Positions 6,968 through 14,393 of a DNA stretch of 35,349 nucleotides are shown here, piece after piece. Location: the NCBI GenBank assembly GCA_944388125.1, contig CALXHO010000020.1, forward strand, positions 1-35,349, written 5' to 3'. Source of the DNA: an uncultured Gemmiger sp. (GTDB taxonomy: Bacteria; Bacillota; Clostridia; Oscillospirales; Ruminococcaceae). The position numbers and the translations under genes are program-made. The notes beneath the pieces were generated by a model. That model worked only from the letters and a program-made list of their open reading frames with translations, was not told where the DNA came from and searched no databases. Each line of letters starts with the position of its first letter. Position 1 is the first letter of the stretch.

Positions 6968-7975
6968 ATGTATTTCAAACCCAAATGCCTGAGCACTACC
7001 GGTCTGGCGGATGATGTACTCAAATCGGACAAAAAGTCCTGTAAACGGTATGGCCCCTGCGGCGTGGGTCAAAAGGCAATCTACCTCAACAATATGGTGC
7101 TGGACCGCTGCTACTATATCCCTTTTGACTGTATACAGCGGGTGTACAAGCGTGTTGCCATGAGCAAGGGAGGCTATACCGGAAAGGGCGTTTTCGGCTC
7201 TATCCCATACCTGGTCGTTGAGTTTGACGGAAGCAAACAGCGGCAGTTCACCTTTAAATATGAGGAGGACGTCGACCGGATGCTGAACCGTGTTGCGGCA
7301 GTACGGCCGGAACTCAAACGGATGAGCGAGACTGCCGAGGCCAAACTCAGGCAGCGGGATGCCGAGCGGGCTGCAAAAATTCTGCCGGAGCTGTCCAATC
7401 GGGCGCGCAAAAATATCGAGCTCCTGGAACGGGCGGCCGAGTATTTGAACAAAAAACCGGAACTGGCGGAGGAACTCAGTGCTTCTGCCCGCCGCAAGCG
7501 GGCGCTGCTGATCAGCAAGCCGGTTTATCGCTGGGTGGCGCTGGCAATCACCCTTATGGGGGCAGCTGCATTCACATATGGAATTTACTCCCTGATGCAC
7601 CAGGGAACCTTCGCCATCTACTTCACGCTGTTCGGACTTGCGGCCATCTTCCTCTTCTCCGGGGTCAGTGTACTTCCCACAGCCCGCAACAACCGCAAGG
7701 CGATTCTTGCACGTGCGGAGCGAGCCGAAAAGGCCATGGACAGGTATCTGTCCGGATATCCGGACTTCCCGGTGCCCGCCCGGTATGCGCATCCCGTTGT
7801 GCTGACGCGCATGGAACGCGCCATCCGGGAAGGCCGGGCCGTCGAACCCGGCCAGGCGCTGGAAGTGGTCAAAAAGGACCTGCAGGCGCTGAACGCCGAT
7901 GTTCAGGTGGAAAAGGATGAATATGACGAGGTTGTGGCGATCAAGGCAATGTTCCTTGTGCAGAACTATGCCTGA
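6968..7975 (+). CDS. Uncharacterised two-TM membrane protein with coiled-coil region
   Basis: A 335-residue protein I cannot assign to a named family. Residues 1-100 are soluble, with four cysteines before residue 50 and segments (KAIYLNNMVLDRCYYIPFDCIQ, VEFDGSKQRQFTF) reminiscent of a PH-like beta fold. Residues ~105-180 are rich in Ala, Glu, Arg and Lys and probably form a coiled coil. Two adjacent transmembrane helices follow at about 186-206 and 214-236. A soluble C-terminal tail of ~95 residues ends in AMFLVQNYA. There is no signal peptide, so the ends probably face the cytoplasm. A GGGAGG site precedes the ATG. The gene lies between two terminators and seems monocistronic. No function can be given. 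Confidence 0.8.
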   Translation: MYFKPKCLSTTGLADDVLKSDKKSCKRYGPCGVGQKAIYLNNMVLDRCYYIPFDCIQRVYKRVAMSKGGYTGKGVFGSIPYLVVEFDGSKQRQFTFKYEEDVDRMLNRVAAVRPELKRMSETAEAKLRQRDAERAAKILPELSNRARKNIELLERAAEYLNKKPELAEELSASARRKRALLISKPVYRWVALAITLMGAAAFTYGIYSLMHQGTFAIYFTLFGLAAIFLFSGVSVLPTARNNRKAILARAERAEKAMDRYLSGYPDFPVPARYAHPVVLTRMERAIREGRAVEPGQALEVVKKDLQALNADVQVEKDEYDEVVAIKAMFLVQNYA

Positions 7976-8000
7976 TTGCCCCGCAAACCACCGGTAAAGT

Positions 8001-8049
8001 ATCCGGCCGCGGAAAGGGGAGACTCTCCATTCCGCGGCCGGATCTTTTT
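8001..8049 (+). terminator. Strong Rho-independent terminator
   Basis: A perfect 14-bp stem, ATCCGGCCGCGGAA (8001-8014) with its complement at 8030-8043, encloses a 15-base loop and is followed by C and TTTTT. It ends the two-TM protein gene. Confidence 0.9.
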
Positions 8050-8125
8050 GTTTTGTGCCGGCAAGACAGAGGGGAATGTGCTGCCTGCCGGTTGGAACCG
8101 GACCGCTTCTTCTGCCGGGAACGGC

Positions 8126-8154
8126 TTGACGGAGCGGATTGGTTTGCGTACACT
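8126..8154 (+). promoter_or_regulatory. Promoter of recQ
   Basis: TTGACG (8126-8131), a 17-bp spacer and TACACT (8149-8154) predict a start near 8161, some 64 bases before the recQ start. Confidence 0.6.
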
Positions 8155-8224
8155 ATCAAAAGAACCTGATGCCAACGGGCTGCACAAAACGGTGCAGCCG
8201 ATACAAAGAACAAGGATGGAGCCA

Positions 8225-10093
8225 ATGGACCAGTATACCGTATTGAAGCAATATTTCGGACATGACGACTTCCGCCCGGGACAGAAACCCCTTGTCGATG
8301 CACTTTTGGCCGGGCGCGATGTACTGGGGGTCATGCCGACCGGAGCAGGCAAGTCGGTCTGTTATCAGGTACCGGCCATGCTGCTGCCTGGCATGACGCT
8401 GGTCATTTCGCCTCTCATTTCATTGATGAAAGACCAGGTCACTGCCCTGGAGGACGCCGGCGTCCCTGCAGCCTGCCTCAATTCCTCTCAACCGGAGGAG
8501 CAGTACCAGACCATCCTGCGCAATGCGATCAATGGACAGTACAAAATTCTTTATGTCGCGCCCGAACGTCTGCCGACGGCAGGATTTTCCTACCTGACGC
8601 AGAGCGCGGAAATATCACTGATTGCAGTGGATGAGGCACATTGCGTCTCCCAGTGGGGACAGGATTTCCGCCCCAGTTATCTGAAAATCGCGGACTTCAT
8701 TGCCGGGCTGCCGGTGCGTCCGGTGGTGGGGGCGTTTACCGCCACTGCGACGGCACAGGTCAAACAGGATGTGGCACGGATGCTGGGATTGCGCGATCCG
8801 TTGTGCATCACAACCGGATTTGACCGCCCCAACCTGTATTTTGGGGTTGCACGCCCCCGGGACAAGGAACGGTATATTGAAGAATACATCCTGGACCATC
8901 CCGGCAAGAGCGGTATCGTTTACTGTGCCACCCGCCGCACGGTGGAGTCGGTCTGCAGGGAGCTGCGCTCGGTGGGCATCCAGGCCACTCGCTACCATGC
9001 TGGTCTGGATCCTGAGGAGCGCGAGAAAAACCAGGAGGATTTCGTCTACGACAAAAGCCGTGTGATGGTGGCGACCAATGCCTTCGGTATGGGGATCGAC
9101 AAATCCAATGTCAGTTATGTCCTGCACTATAACATGCCCAAAAATCTGGAAAGCTATTACCAGGAGGCGGGGAGAGCAGGGCGGGACGGCGAACCGGCCG
9201 AGTGCATTCTGCTGTTCTCTCTGGGGGATATCCAGACGGCACAGTATTTCATCCGCAACACCCATGACAACGATGAACTTACCCCCGAGCAGCGCGCCGA
9301 AGTGGAGCGGCGGGATGCCCAGCGCCTGGATGCCATGGTGACCTATTGCAAGACCACCCGCTGCCTGCGCAGTGTGATGCTGGAATACTTCGGAGAGCAG
9401 ACAACGGGCAGGTGTGACAACTGCAGCAACTGCAACAGTGAGATGATCGAGACAGACATCACCACTGAGGCGCAGAAGATTCTGTCCGGGGTAGCCCGGG
9501 TGGAAAAGCGCTGGCCGGGCGGACTGGGGGAGGTGGCAGTGGTTCAGATGCTGCGGGGCTCCCGGGATCAGAATACGCTCAAAAGAGGGCTGGACAGTCT
9601 GCCGACCTACGGCATTCTGCGGGATGTCTCCCAGCAAAGACTTCGTCAGTACTTTGACGCGCTGGAGGAACAGGGCTATCTGATCAACACAAAAGGGGAG
9701 TACCCGGTGCTGCATCTGGGAGCCAAGGCGGTGGATGTGCTGTTTCACGGCAAGACGGTGCAGATGACGGAGCGCAGTTCCACCGGCGGCCGTGAGGAAC
9801 AGACCACCCGCAGGCAGAGCGGCAAAAAACGCTCGGAGCGCGCCGCGATCCTGCCGGATGAGGGACTTATCGGGGCGCTCAAAGCGGAGCGCTCCCGCCT
9901 GGCACAAAAGAAGAAAGTCCCGGCCTACATTATTTTCAATAACCTTACCTTGGACGCCATGGCACAGCAAAAACCGCGTACTATGGGGGATTTCATGCGC
10001 CTGCCTGGGGTCGGCGATGCCAAGGCAAACAAGTACGGCAAGGACTTCCTTCGCTGTATTGCGGAGTATTGCCGGGAACATCCGGAGGAGTGA
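8225..10093 (+). CDS. recQ: ATP-dependent DNA helicase RecQ
   Basis: A 622-residue superfamily 2 helicase that unwinds DNA 3' to 5' in recombination and repair. Visible in order are the Walker A motif PTGAGKS with K43; motif II D136-E-A-H, followed by the RecQ aromatic loop region CVSQWGQDFRPSY; motif III FTATA; motif VI YYQEAGRAGRDGEP; and the zinc-binding cysteines C380, C397, C400 and C403 (RCDNCSNC). An RQC winged-helix region and a C-terminal HRDC domain (about residues 540-620, ending PGVGDAKANKYG..FLRCIAEY) follow. The frame is open upstream to 7976. ATG 8225 is chosen because AAGGA lies 8 bases before it; ATG 8216 is the alternative and overlaps that site. The gene has its own promoter and is probably monocistronic. 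Confidence 0.97.
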   Translation: MDQYTVLKQYFGHDDFRPGQKPLVDALLAGRDVLGVMPTGAGKSVCYQVPAMLLPGMTLVISPLISLMKDQVTALEDAGVPAACLNSSQPEEQYQTILRNAINGQYKILYVAPERLPTAGFSYLTQSAEISLIAVDEAHCVSQWGQDFRPSYLKIADFIAGLPVRPVVGAFTATATAQVKQDVARMLGLRDPLCITTGFDRPNLYFGVARPRDKERYIEEYILDHPGKSGIVYCATRRTVESVCRELRSVGIQATRYHAGLDPEEREKNQEDFVYDKSRVMVATNAFGMGIDKSNVSYVLHYNMPKNLESYYQEAGRAGRDGEPAECILLFSLGDIQTAQYFIRNTHDNDELTPEQRAEVERRDAQRLDAMVTYCKTTRCLRSVMLEYFGEQTTGRCDNCSNCNSEMIETDITTEAQKILSGVARVEKRWPGGLGEVAVVQMLRGSRDQNTLKRGLDSLPTYGILRDVSQQRLRQYFDALEEQGYLINTKGEYPVLHLGAKAVDVLFHGKTVQMTERSSTGGREEQTTRRQSGKKRSERAAILPDEGLIGALKAERSRLAQKKKVPAYIIFNNLTLDAMAQQKPRTMGDFMRLPGVGDAKANKYGKDFLRCIAEYCREHPEE

Positions 10094-10324
10094 GACGGTC
10101 TGCTTTCCAGAAAAACGCACAGCCTGTTTTTCCACGGCAAAGCACTTCCACACGGTGTGAAGCAAAAATGCTTGCCACGCTTGATGGGGATACAAAAGCA
10201 TCTTTGCTGTTCACTCGCAAACTGTTTCAGGCGGTGAAGCGCCGCGCTGCACGAGGAATCTGAGACAAAAGGGACCGGATAAAAATTTCAAAAGAAATGA
10301 AAGGATTCGGCTGTGCCGATCGTA

Positions 10325-10353
10325 TTCAGGGTGAAGTCACAAGAGACTATTAT
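10325..10353 (+). promoter_or_regulatory. Possible promoter of the small-protein/sigma/anti-sigma operon
   Basis: TTCAGG (10325-10330), a 17-bp spacer and TATTAT (10348-10353). The -35 is poor, so a vegetative promoter is uncertain. The operon may instead be read by its own sigma factor from this region. The 230 bp between recQ and this site hold nothing I recognise apart from a weak AT-rich hairpin (10110-10132). Confidence 0.35.
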
Positions 10354-10375
10354 GATACGATCAGGAGGAATCCTT

Positions 10376-10639
10376 ATGAAAAGAATTCTGTTGGGGATTG
10401 TCGCAACCGGAATCATTCTGACAATCGGAGCCACGACGGCCTTTGCTGCCGGGTTGCACAACAGATGTGCCGGTGGAGCCGGAATCGGCATCTGCCGAAA
10501 TGGAGAAAGCTGCGGCTATTATGCGGACGCTGACGGTGACGGAATCTGTGACAATGCTGCGGCGTGGTCCGGGGCGGGGCATCATGGCGGCTGCGGAGAG
10601 GGATGCAGAGAATCAAGATGCGGAGCGAACAGGAGATAA
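10376..10639 (+). CDS. Small secreted Cys-rich protein with a DxDxDG calcium-binding-like motif
   Basis: An 87-residue protein with a clear signal peptide (residues 1-24: MKR, then a hydrophobic stretch ending TTAFA). The mature part of about 63 residues has seven cysteines (C31, C40, C46, C58, C73, C77, C82). It has a central YADADGDGICDN motif like the calcium-binding loop of thrombospondin type 3 or dockerin repeats, and a Gly/His patch, GAGHHGGCGEGC. An AGGAGG site precedes the ATG. Its end overlaps the sigma-factor gene by about 22 bp, so the two are translationally coupled. Proteins with this motif seem to recur in Clostridia, but no function is known to me. An extracellular metal- or calcium-binding role, perhaps as ligand or target of the adjacent anti-sigma system, is inference. 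Confidence 0.85.
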   Translation: MKRILLGIVATGIILTIGATTAFAAGLHNRCAGGAGIGICRNGESCGYYADADGDGICDNAAAWSGAGHHGGCGEGCRESRCGANRR

Positions 10640-11100
10640 ACAGAGCGATTGAACGGTATTCCGATACGGTTCGACGCCTTTGCATGATCCACCTGAAAAG
10701 TTATGCGGATACAGAGGACATCTTTCAGACGGTGTTTCTGAAATATGCCCTCAGTTCCGTGCACTTCGAAAGCGAAGAACATGAAAAGGCCTGGATCATC
10801 CGCGTCACGATCAATGCCTGCAAGGATTTGTTCAAGAGCTTTTTCCGCAGCAGGACAACTTCGCTGGAAACGCTGATCGATCAGCCGGCCCCCATGAATC
10901 CGGATCATCGCGAAGTACTGGAAGCGGTTCTTTCTCTTCCGCCGAAATACCGGGACGTCATATACCTGCATTATTACGAGGGGTATTCCGCACCCGAGAT
11001 CGGTAAAATTGTGGGCAGGAACGTGAACACAATTTATACTCTCCTGGCACGTTCCAGACAGATGCTTCGGGAAAAGCTGGGAGGTGAAGCCGATGCGTGA
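10618..11100 (+). CDS. Sigma-70 family (ECF-like) RNA polymerase sigma factor
   Basis: A 160-residue sigma factor. Region 2 is at about residues 8-70 (INRAIERYSDTVRRLC, DTEDIFQTVFLKYA, KAWIIRVTINACKDLFKS). Region 4 is at about 95-155, with LPPKYRDVIYLHYYEGYSAPEIGKIVGRNVNTIYTLLARSR giving the -35-reading helix-turn-helix. Regions 1 and 3 are absent, as in ECF factors. The start is uncertain: ATG 10618 gives a normal-length protein, ATG 10603 would add five residues, and neither has ideal Shine-Dalgarno spacing. Coupling to the upstream gene, which it overlaps, may explain this. It overlaps the anti-sigma gene by 8 bp. It probably directs a small regulon that includes its own operon. Confidence 0.92.
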   Translation: MRSEQEINRAIERYSDTVRRLCMIHLKSYADTEDIFQTVFLKYALSSVHFESEEHEKAWIIRVTINACKDLFKSFFRSRTTSLETLIDQPAPMNPDHREVLEAVLSLPPKYRDVIYLHYYEGYSAPEIGKIVGRNVNTIYTLLARSRQMLREKLGGEADA

Positions 11101-11899
11101 CAAGATTGCACAGGCCTTTGATCAGGTGCAGGCCGAGGAGGCTCTCAAAACAAGCACGAGGGAGTATATCCGCCGCAAAACCCGGGGATATACCCGGACA
11201 AGGCAGATCCCCGGGTATCTGCGTCTGGTTCCTGTTGCCGCCTGCCTGGTGCTGGCGGTTCTGGCAGGAAACTGGCTTTACTTCACACCTACCGTGGAAA
11301 TCAGCATCGACATCAACCCATCCATTGAGCTGGGGGTGAACCGCTTTGACCGTGTTGTCACGGCAACCGGATACAACGCGGATGGTCAGGCACTTCTGGA
11401 TACCCTGGAGGTGCAGAATCTGGATTATAACGATGCGGTGGAGCAGATCATCAACAGTGACACCGTGGCAGCCCTGCTGTCCGGGGACGGCATTGTGACC
11501 ATTGGAGTCATCGGCCCGGACGGGGAACAGACGACCCGGGTACTCTCGGACATGGAAGCCTGCACTTCCCGGTCGGAGAATATGCACTGCTACCATGCGG
11601 ATGGCGATACGGCAGAAGAGGCCCATGAGATGGGGCTTTCCTGCGGCAAGTACAGGGCATACCAGCAGCTGCTCCAGGTCGATCCTACCGTGACGCCGGA
11701 GCAGGTGGCGAATATGACGATGCGTGAAATCTGGGACAGAATCCAAGCCCTGTCCGGCACAACCGCTGAGACCGCACCGGTCCAGAGCGAGTATGATGAC
11801 GGGACGGAATCCCATACGGCCGGGAAGAGTGAGGAGCAGGGCCATCACGGCGGAGAGCATGGAGAACAGGGCTACCGCCACGGCGGTGATGAGGACTGA
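11093..11899 (+). CDS. RsgI-like transmembrane anti-sigma factor with His/Gly-rich tail
   Basis: A 268-residue single-pass membrane protein. The N-terminal ~42 residues are cytoplasmic and basic, and would hold the sigma factor. One TM helix follows at about 44-63 (LVPVAACLVLAVLAGNWLYF). The external part starts with VEISIDINPSIELGVNRFDRV, the hallmark of the RsgI/anti-sigma family. A stretch follows with C-x(n)-C-Y-H-A-D-G-D and LSCGKYRAYQQLLQ. The tail is acidic and His/Gly-rich (GHHGGEHGEQGYRHGGDED). The ATG at 11093 has a GGAGG site eight bases upstream and overlaps the sigma-gene stop, so sigma and anti-sigma are coupled. The family holds its sigma factor inactive until an external signal arrives. 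The His-rich tail and Cys residues suggest a metal or redox signal; that is inference. Confidence 0.88.
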   Translation: MRDKIAQAFDQVQAEEALKTSTREYIRRKTRGYTRTRQIPGYLRLVPVAACLVLAVLAGNWLYFTPTVEISIDINPSIELGVNRFDRVVTATGYNADGQALLDTLEVQNLDYNDAVEQIINSDTVAALLSGDGIVTIGVIGPDGEQTTRVLSDMEACTSRSENMHCYHADGDTAEEAHEMGLSCGKYRAYQQLLQVDPTVTPEQVANMTMREIWDRIQALSGTTAETAPVQSEYDDGTESHTAGKSEEQGHHGGEHGEQGYRHGGDED

Positions 11900-11945
11900 T
11901 CCTCGTTGCGGCAAACGGAAAAAGTATCATTTCGGCCAACAGTGT

Positions 11946-11988
11946 ACAGCGGCGGGCCTCCGGTTACGGGGGCTCGCCGCTGTTTTTT
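11946..11988 (+). terminator. Rho-independent terminator of the sigma/anti-sigma operon
   Basis: ACAGCGGCG (11946-11954) pairs with CGCCGCTGT (11975-11983), with further GC pairing inside, and runs into TTTTTT (11983-11988). Confidence 0.88.
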
Positions 11989-12051
11989 CCGCATCCGGCA
12001 AACCTCCGTGCCGGATTCAAAAACAGACGCAGGCACGAGCAAGCCCCGCGT

Positions 12052-12080
12052 TTGCATATGGCCGGATAACATGGTAAGAT
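12052..12080 (+). promoter_or_regulatory. Possible promoter of the siroheme/ABC operon
   Basis: TTGCAT (12052-12057), a 17-bp spacer and TAAGAT (12075-12080). If used, the transcript would start near 12087 and carry the whole inverted-repeat element (12097-12276) in a leader of about 230 bases. I found no cobalamin-riboswitch-like B12 box in this leader. A small perfect hairpin (ATCCGGCA/TGCCGGAT, 11993-12016) lies upstream. Confidence 0.45.
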
Positions 12081-12096
12081 AGTACCGCATCTTTCT

Positions 12097-12276
12097 GCGC
12101 GGTTCCATCAGAAAACAAAGCAGCAGGATCCTGACTGCGAAAGGGCATCTGCTGCGGTATCGGGTCTTGCGTTCCCCAAAAAGGATTCGCCCCGCTGCCT
12201 TGCGCCGGTTTCTTTGCAGCGGCTGTGCGATACGTCGCAGTCTTGGCAGAACCTTGTTTTCTTGTGTCACTCGCGC
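12097..12276. repeat. Dispersed inverted-repeat element, copy B
   Basis: This is the second copy of the element at 3747-3928, in the same orientation and of nearly equal length (180 versus 182 bp). It has the same terminal inverted repeats: GCGCGGTTCCATCAGAAAAC at the left (to 12120) and CTTGTTTTCTTGTGTCACTC ending in GCGC at 12253-12276. Internal sequence has diverged by substitutions and small indels, and the outer 16-bp arms of copy A are missing. It lies between a putative promoter and the first siroheme gene. Confidence 0.75.
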
Positions 12277-12319
12277 TTCAGGAACGTTTTTTGAGTTTTG
12301 AGCGGAGGGGGGAAAACAA

Positions 12320-12931
12320 GTGTCCTTGTTTCCGATCATGGTCGATATGGCCGGGAAATCCTGCCTGGTGGCGGGCGGCGGCGCGACGGCACTGCGCAAA
12401 ACCCGCAGTCTGGTGGAAGCCGGTGCCAGGATCACGGTGGTTTCGTCCGAACTGGATGAAGGGTTTGCATCCCTGCCGGTCCGATGTGAGGTCCGTGCGG
12501 TCAGCGCAAAGGATGTGGCTGGCATGACGATTGTCATCGACGCAACGGGCAGCGAGGAAACCGCACAGATGCTGCAGGCAGCCTGCCGCAAGGAAGGGGC
12601 GCTGTTCAACTGTGCGTCCAGTCCGCAAAAAGGGGATACCTCTTTTCCCGCCGTGCTGCGGCGCGGCAGCCTTGTCGCTGGAATTTCCACGTCGGGCGCC
12701 AGCCCTGCCGCTGCGGCCTGGGTGCGGGACCGCCTGGCCGAGAGCCTTCCGGATGCCTTTGACCAAATTCTTGAGCAGATGCAGTCACTGAGAGAGCGTG
12801 CAAAAGCAATGTTTTCCCAGCAGAAGCAGCGCGCGGAATTCCTGCACCGGTGCCTGGAAACGGCCGTAACCAACGGGCAGCCGCTTTCCGAGGCGGAAAT
12901 TGAGGAAGCAAGGAGGAAAACAGCCCAATGA
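12320..12931 (+). CDS. Precorrin-2 dehydrogenase / sirohydrochlorin ferrochelatase (CysG N-terminal/Met8 type)
   Basis: A 203-residue protein of the siroheme synthase N-terminal family. It opens FPIMVDMAGKSCLVAGGGATALRKTRSLVEAGARITVV, the NAD-binding Rossmann GxGGxA motif and adjoining helix. It continues with NCASSPQKGDTSFPAVLRRGSLVAGISTSGASPAAAAWVRD, the conserved central segment. Proteins of this type oxidise precorrin-2 to sirohydrochlorin, and some also insert Fe to form siroheme. It starts with GTG at 12320, supported by a GGAGGGGGG site seven bases upstream. Its end overlaps the next gene as ATGA. It supplies the step after the methyltransferase encoded next. Whether it has chelatase activity cannot be judged here. 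Confidence 0.93.
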   Translation: MSLFPIMVDMAGKSCLVAGGGATALRKTRSLVEAGARITVVSSELDEGFASLPVRCEVRAVSAKDVAGMTIVIDATGSEETAQMLQAACRKEGALFNCASSPQKGDTSFPAVLRRGSLVAGISTSGASPAAAAWVRDRLAESLPDAFDQILEQMQSLRERAKAMFSQQKQRAEFLHRCLETAVTNGQPLSEAEIEEARRKTAQ

Positions 12932-14358
12932 CACAAAAGACACACGGCAAAGTTTTTCTGGTGGGGGCGGGCTGCGGCCCGGCCGATCTGATCACGCTGC
13001 GCGGTCTGCGGGTGTTGGCGTCAGCGGATGCCGTTGTATACGATGCGCTGATGGACGCTGATCTTTTGCAGATGGCTCGCCCGGATGCAGAAAAAATCCC
13101 GGCAGGCAAGCGCAGCGGACACCACAGCATGCCGCAGGGGGAGATCAATGCACTCCTGATCGGTCTGGCAAGTCAGGGAAAAACCGTGTGCCGGCTCAAG
13201 GGCGGCGATCCCTTTGTGTTCGGCCGCGGCGGTGAGGAGGCGGAGGCGCTGTCCCAGGCAGGAATTCCGTTCGAGGAAGTCCCCGGGGTCACCTCGGCAG
13301 TAGCCATTCCGGCTGCGGCGGGAATTCCCGTCACGCACCGCGGCGTCAGCCGCAGCTTCCATGTCATTACGGCGCACACGGCGGGGACAGCCGACGGACT
13401 GCCCGAAAACCTGGAAAAGCTGGCCGGACTGGACGGCACGCTGGTATTCCTGATGGGATTGAAAAACCTGCCCCGCATTGCCGGGCGACTGCAAAGCGCC
13501 GGTATGCCGCCGGAAACCCCGGCGGCAGTGTGCGGTGCGCAGACCGTGCGGGGGACGCTTGCTGACATTGCCGAGCGGGCAAAGGCAGTGGCGCCGCCCG
13601 CTGTGATCGTGATCGGGGGCAGCGCCGGAGTGGAACTGCACCAGGGAAGCGGCAGGCTTGCCGGTGTGACGGTCGGACTGACCGGCACGGCGGAATTCCG
13701 CGCCCGCACCCGGCAGGCCTTTGCAGAGGAGGGGGCAAACACGTTGGATGTGCAGCGCAGCGGCATTGTGCCTTGCTGCACACCGGAACAGCTGACTGCG
13801 GCCATTGAAGAAATGCCTGACTGGATCGTGTTTACCAGCCCCAACGGTGTGCAGACCTTCTTTTCGCTGCTCCGCCGGACACAGACGGACCTGCGCCGGT
13901 TTTCCGGAACGCACTTCGCCGCAGTGGGCCCCCGTACGGCCCAGATTCTGATGGAACACGGGTTCCGCGCAGATCTGATTCCCGAACGCCATGACACGGC
14001 TTCGCTGGGAAAAGCATTGGCCGGGGCCTGCCGGGGAACCGTGCTGCTTGCCTCTGCCCGGGAGTGCAGTCCTGCGCCCCGTCTCGCCCTGGAACAGGCG
14101 GGGGTGCGTTGCCGTACCCTGGCGCTTTATCATACCGAGTTCTTCCCGCCGGAAGCGGCTGCCGTCGATTATCTTGTCTTCGGCAGTGCAGGCGGGGTGA
14201 AAGCCTACTTCTCGGCGGGCGGGACAGCCCCCCGGAAAGCTGTCGTCTGCATCGGGCCGGTCACCGCCAGGGAGGCTGCCGGGCATGCCCGGGTGCTGAC
14301 GGCAACGGACACGCTGGCGTCCTCGCTGGCACAGGCCGTCCTCGGTGATTTGACCTGA
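12928..14358 (+). CDS. Fused uroporphyrinogen-III C-methyltransferase / uroporphyrinogen-III synthase (CobA-HemD)
   Basis: A 476-residue bifunctional enzyme. Residues ~8-245 are the SAM-dependent methyltransferase that makes precorrin-2 from uroporphyrinogen III. Visible are VGAGCGPADLITLRGLR, LKGGDPFVFGRGGEEAEAL (SAM site), VPGVTSAVAIPAAAGIPVTHRG and FLMGLKNL. Residues ~250-470 are a uroporphyrinogen-III synthase domain (VGLTGTAEFRART, DWIVFTSPNGVQTFF, FAAVGPRTAQIL, VFGSAGGVKAYF, CIGPVTAREA). The fusion channels hydroxymethylbilane to precorrin-2 and is common in Clostridia. The start codon overlaps the preceding stop (ATGA). With its neighbour it makes sirohydrochlorin, the branch point to siroheme or to anaerobic cobalamin. 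HemA, B, C and L are not in the window. Confidence 0.95.
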   Translation: MTQKTHGKVFLVGAGCGPADLITLRGLRVLASADAVVYDALMDADLLQMARPDAEKIPAGKRSGHHSMPQGEINALLIGLASQGKTVCRLKGGDPFVFGRGGEEAEALSQAGIPFEEVPGVTSAVAIPAAAGIPVTHRGVSRSFHVITAHTAGTADGLPENLEKLAGLDGTLVFLMGLKNLPRIAGRLQSAGMPPETPAAVCGAQTVRGTLADIAERAKAVAPPAVIVIGGSAGVELHQGSGRLAGVTVGLTGTAEFRARTRQAFAEEGANTLDVQRSGIVPCCTPEQLTAAIEEMPDWIVFTSPNGVQTFFSLLRRTQTDLRRFSGTHFAAVGPRTAQILMEHGFRADLIPERHDTASLGKALAGACRGTVLLASARECSPAPRLALEQAGVRCRTLALYHTEFFPPEAAAVDYLVFGSAGGVKAYFSAGGTAPRKAVVCIGPVTAREAAGHARVLTATDTLASSLAQAVLGDLT

Positions 14359-14393
14359 ATCGCCAAGCTGTTTGAAGAAAAAGGAGAACGACA

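Noticed and set aside
10094-10324. Structured RNA between recQ and the sigma operon
   Set aside because: Only a weak 7-bp AT-rich hairpin (10110-10132) and a short CACAC/GTGTG pairing were found; not enough to call.
10603-10617. Upstream ATG (10603) as start of the sigma factor
   Set aside because: The GGAGAGGG stretch abuts it with no spacing; ATG 10618 gives the more family-like N-terminus, though neither is certain.
12081-12319. Possible cobalamin riboswitch upstream of the tetrapyrrole/ABC operon
   Set aside because: No B12-box-like sequence was seen; the space is taken by the dispersed repeat.
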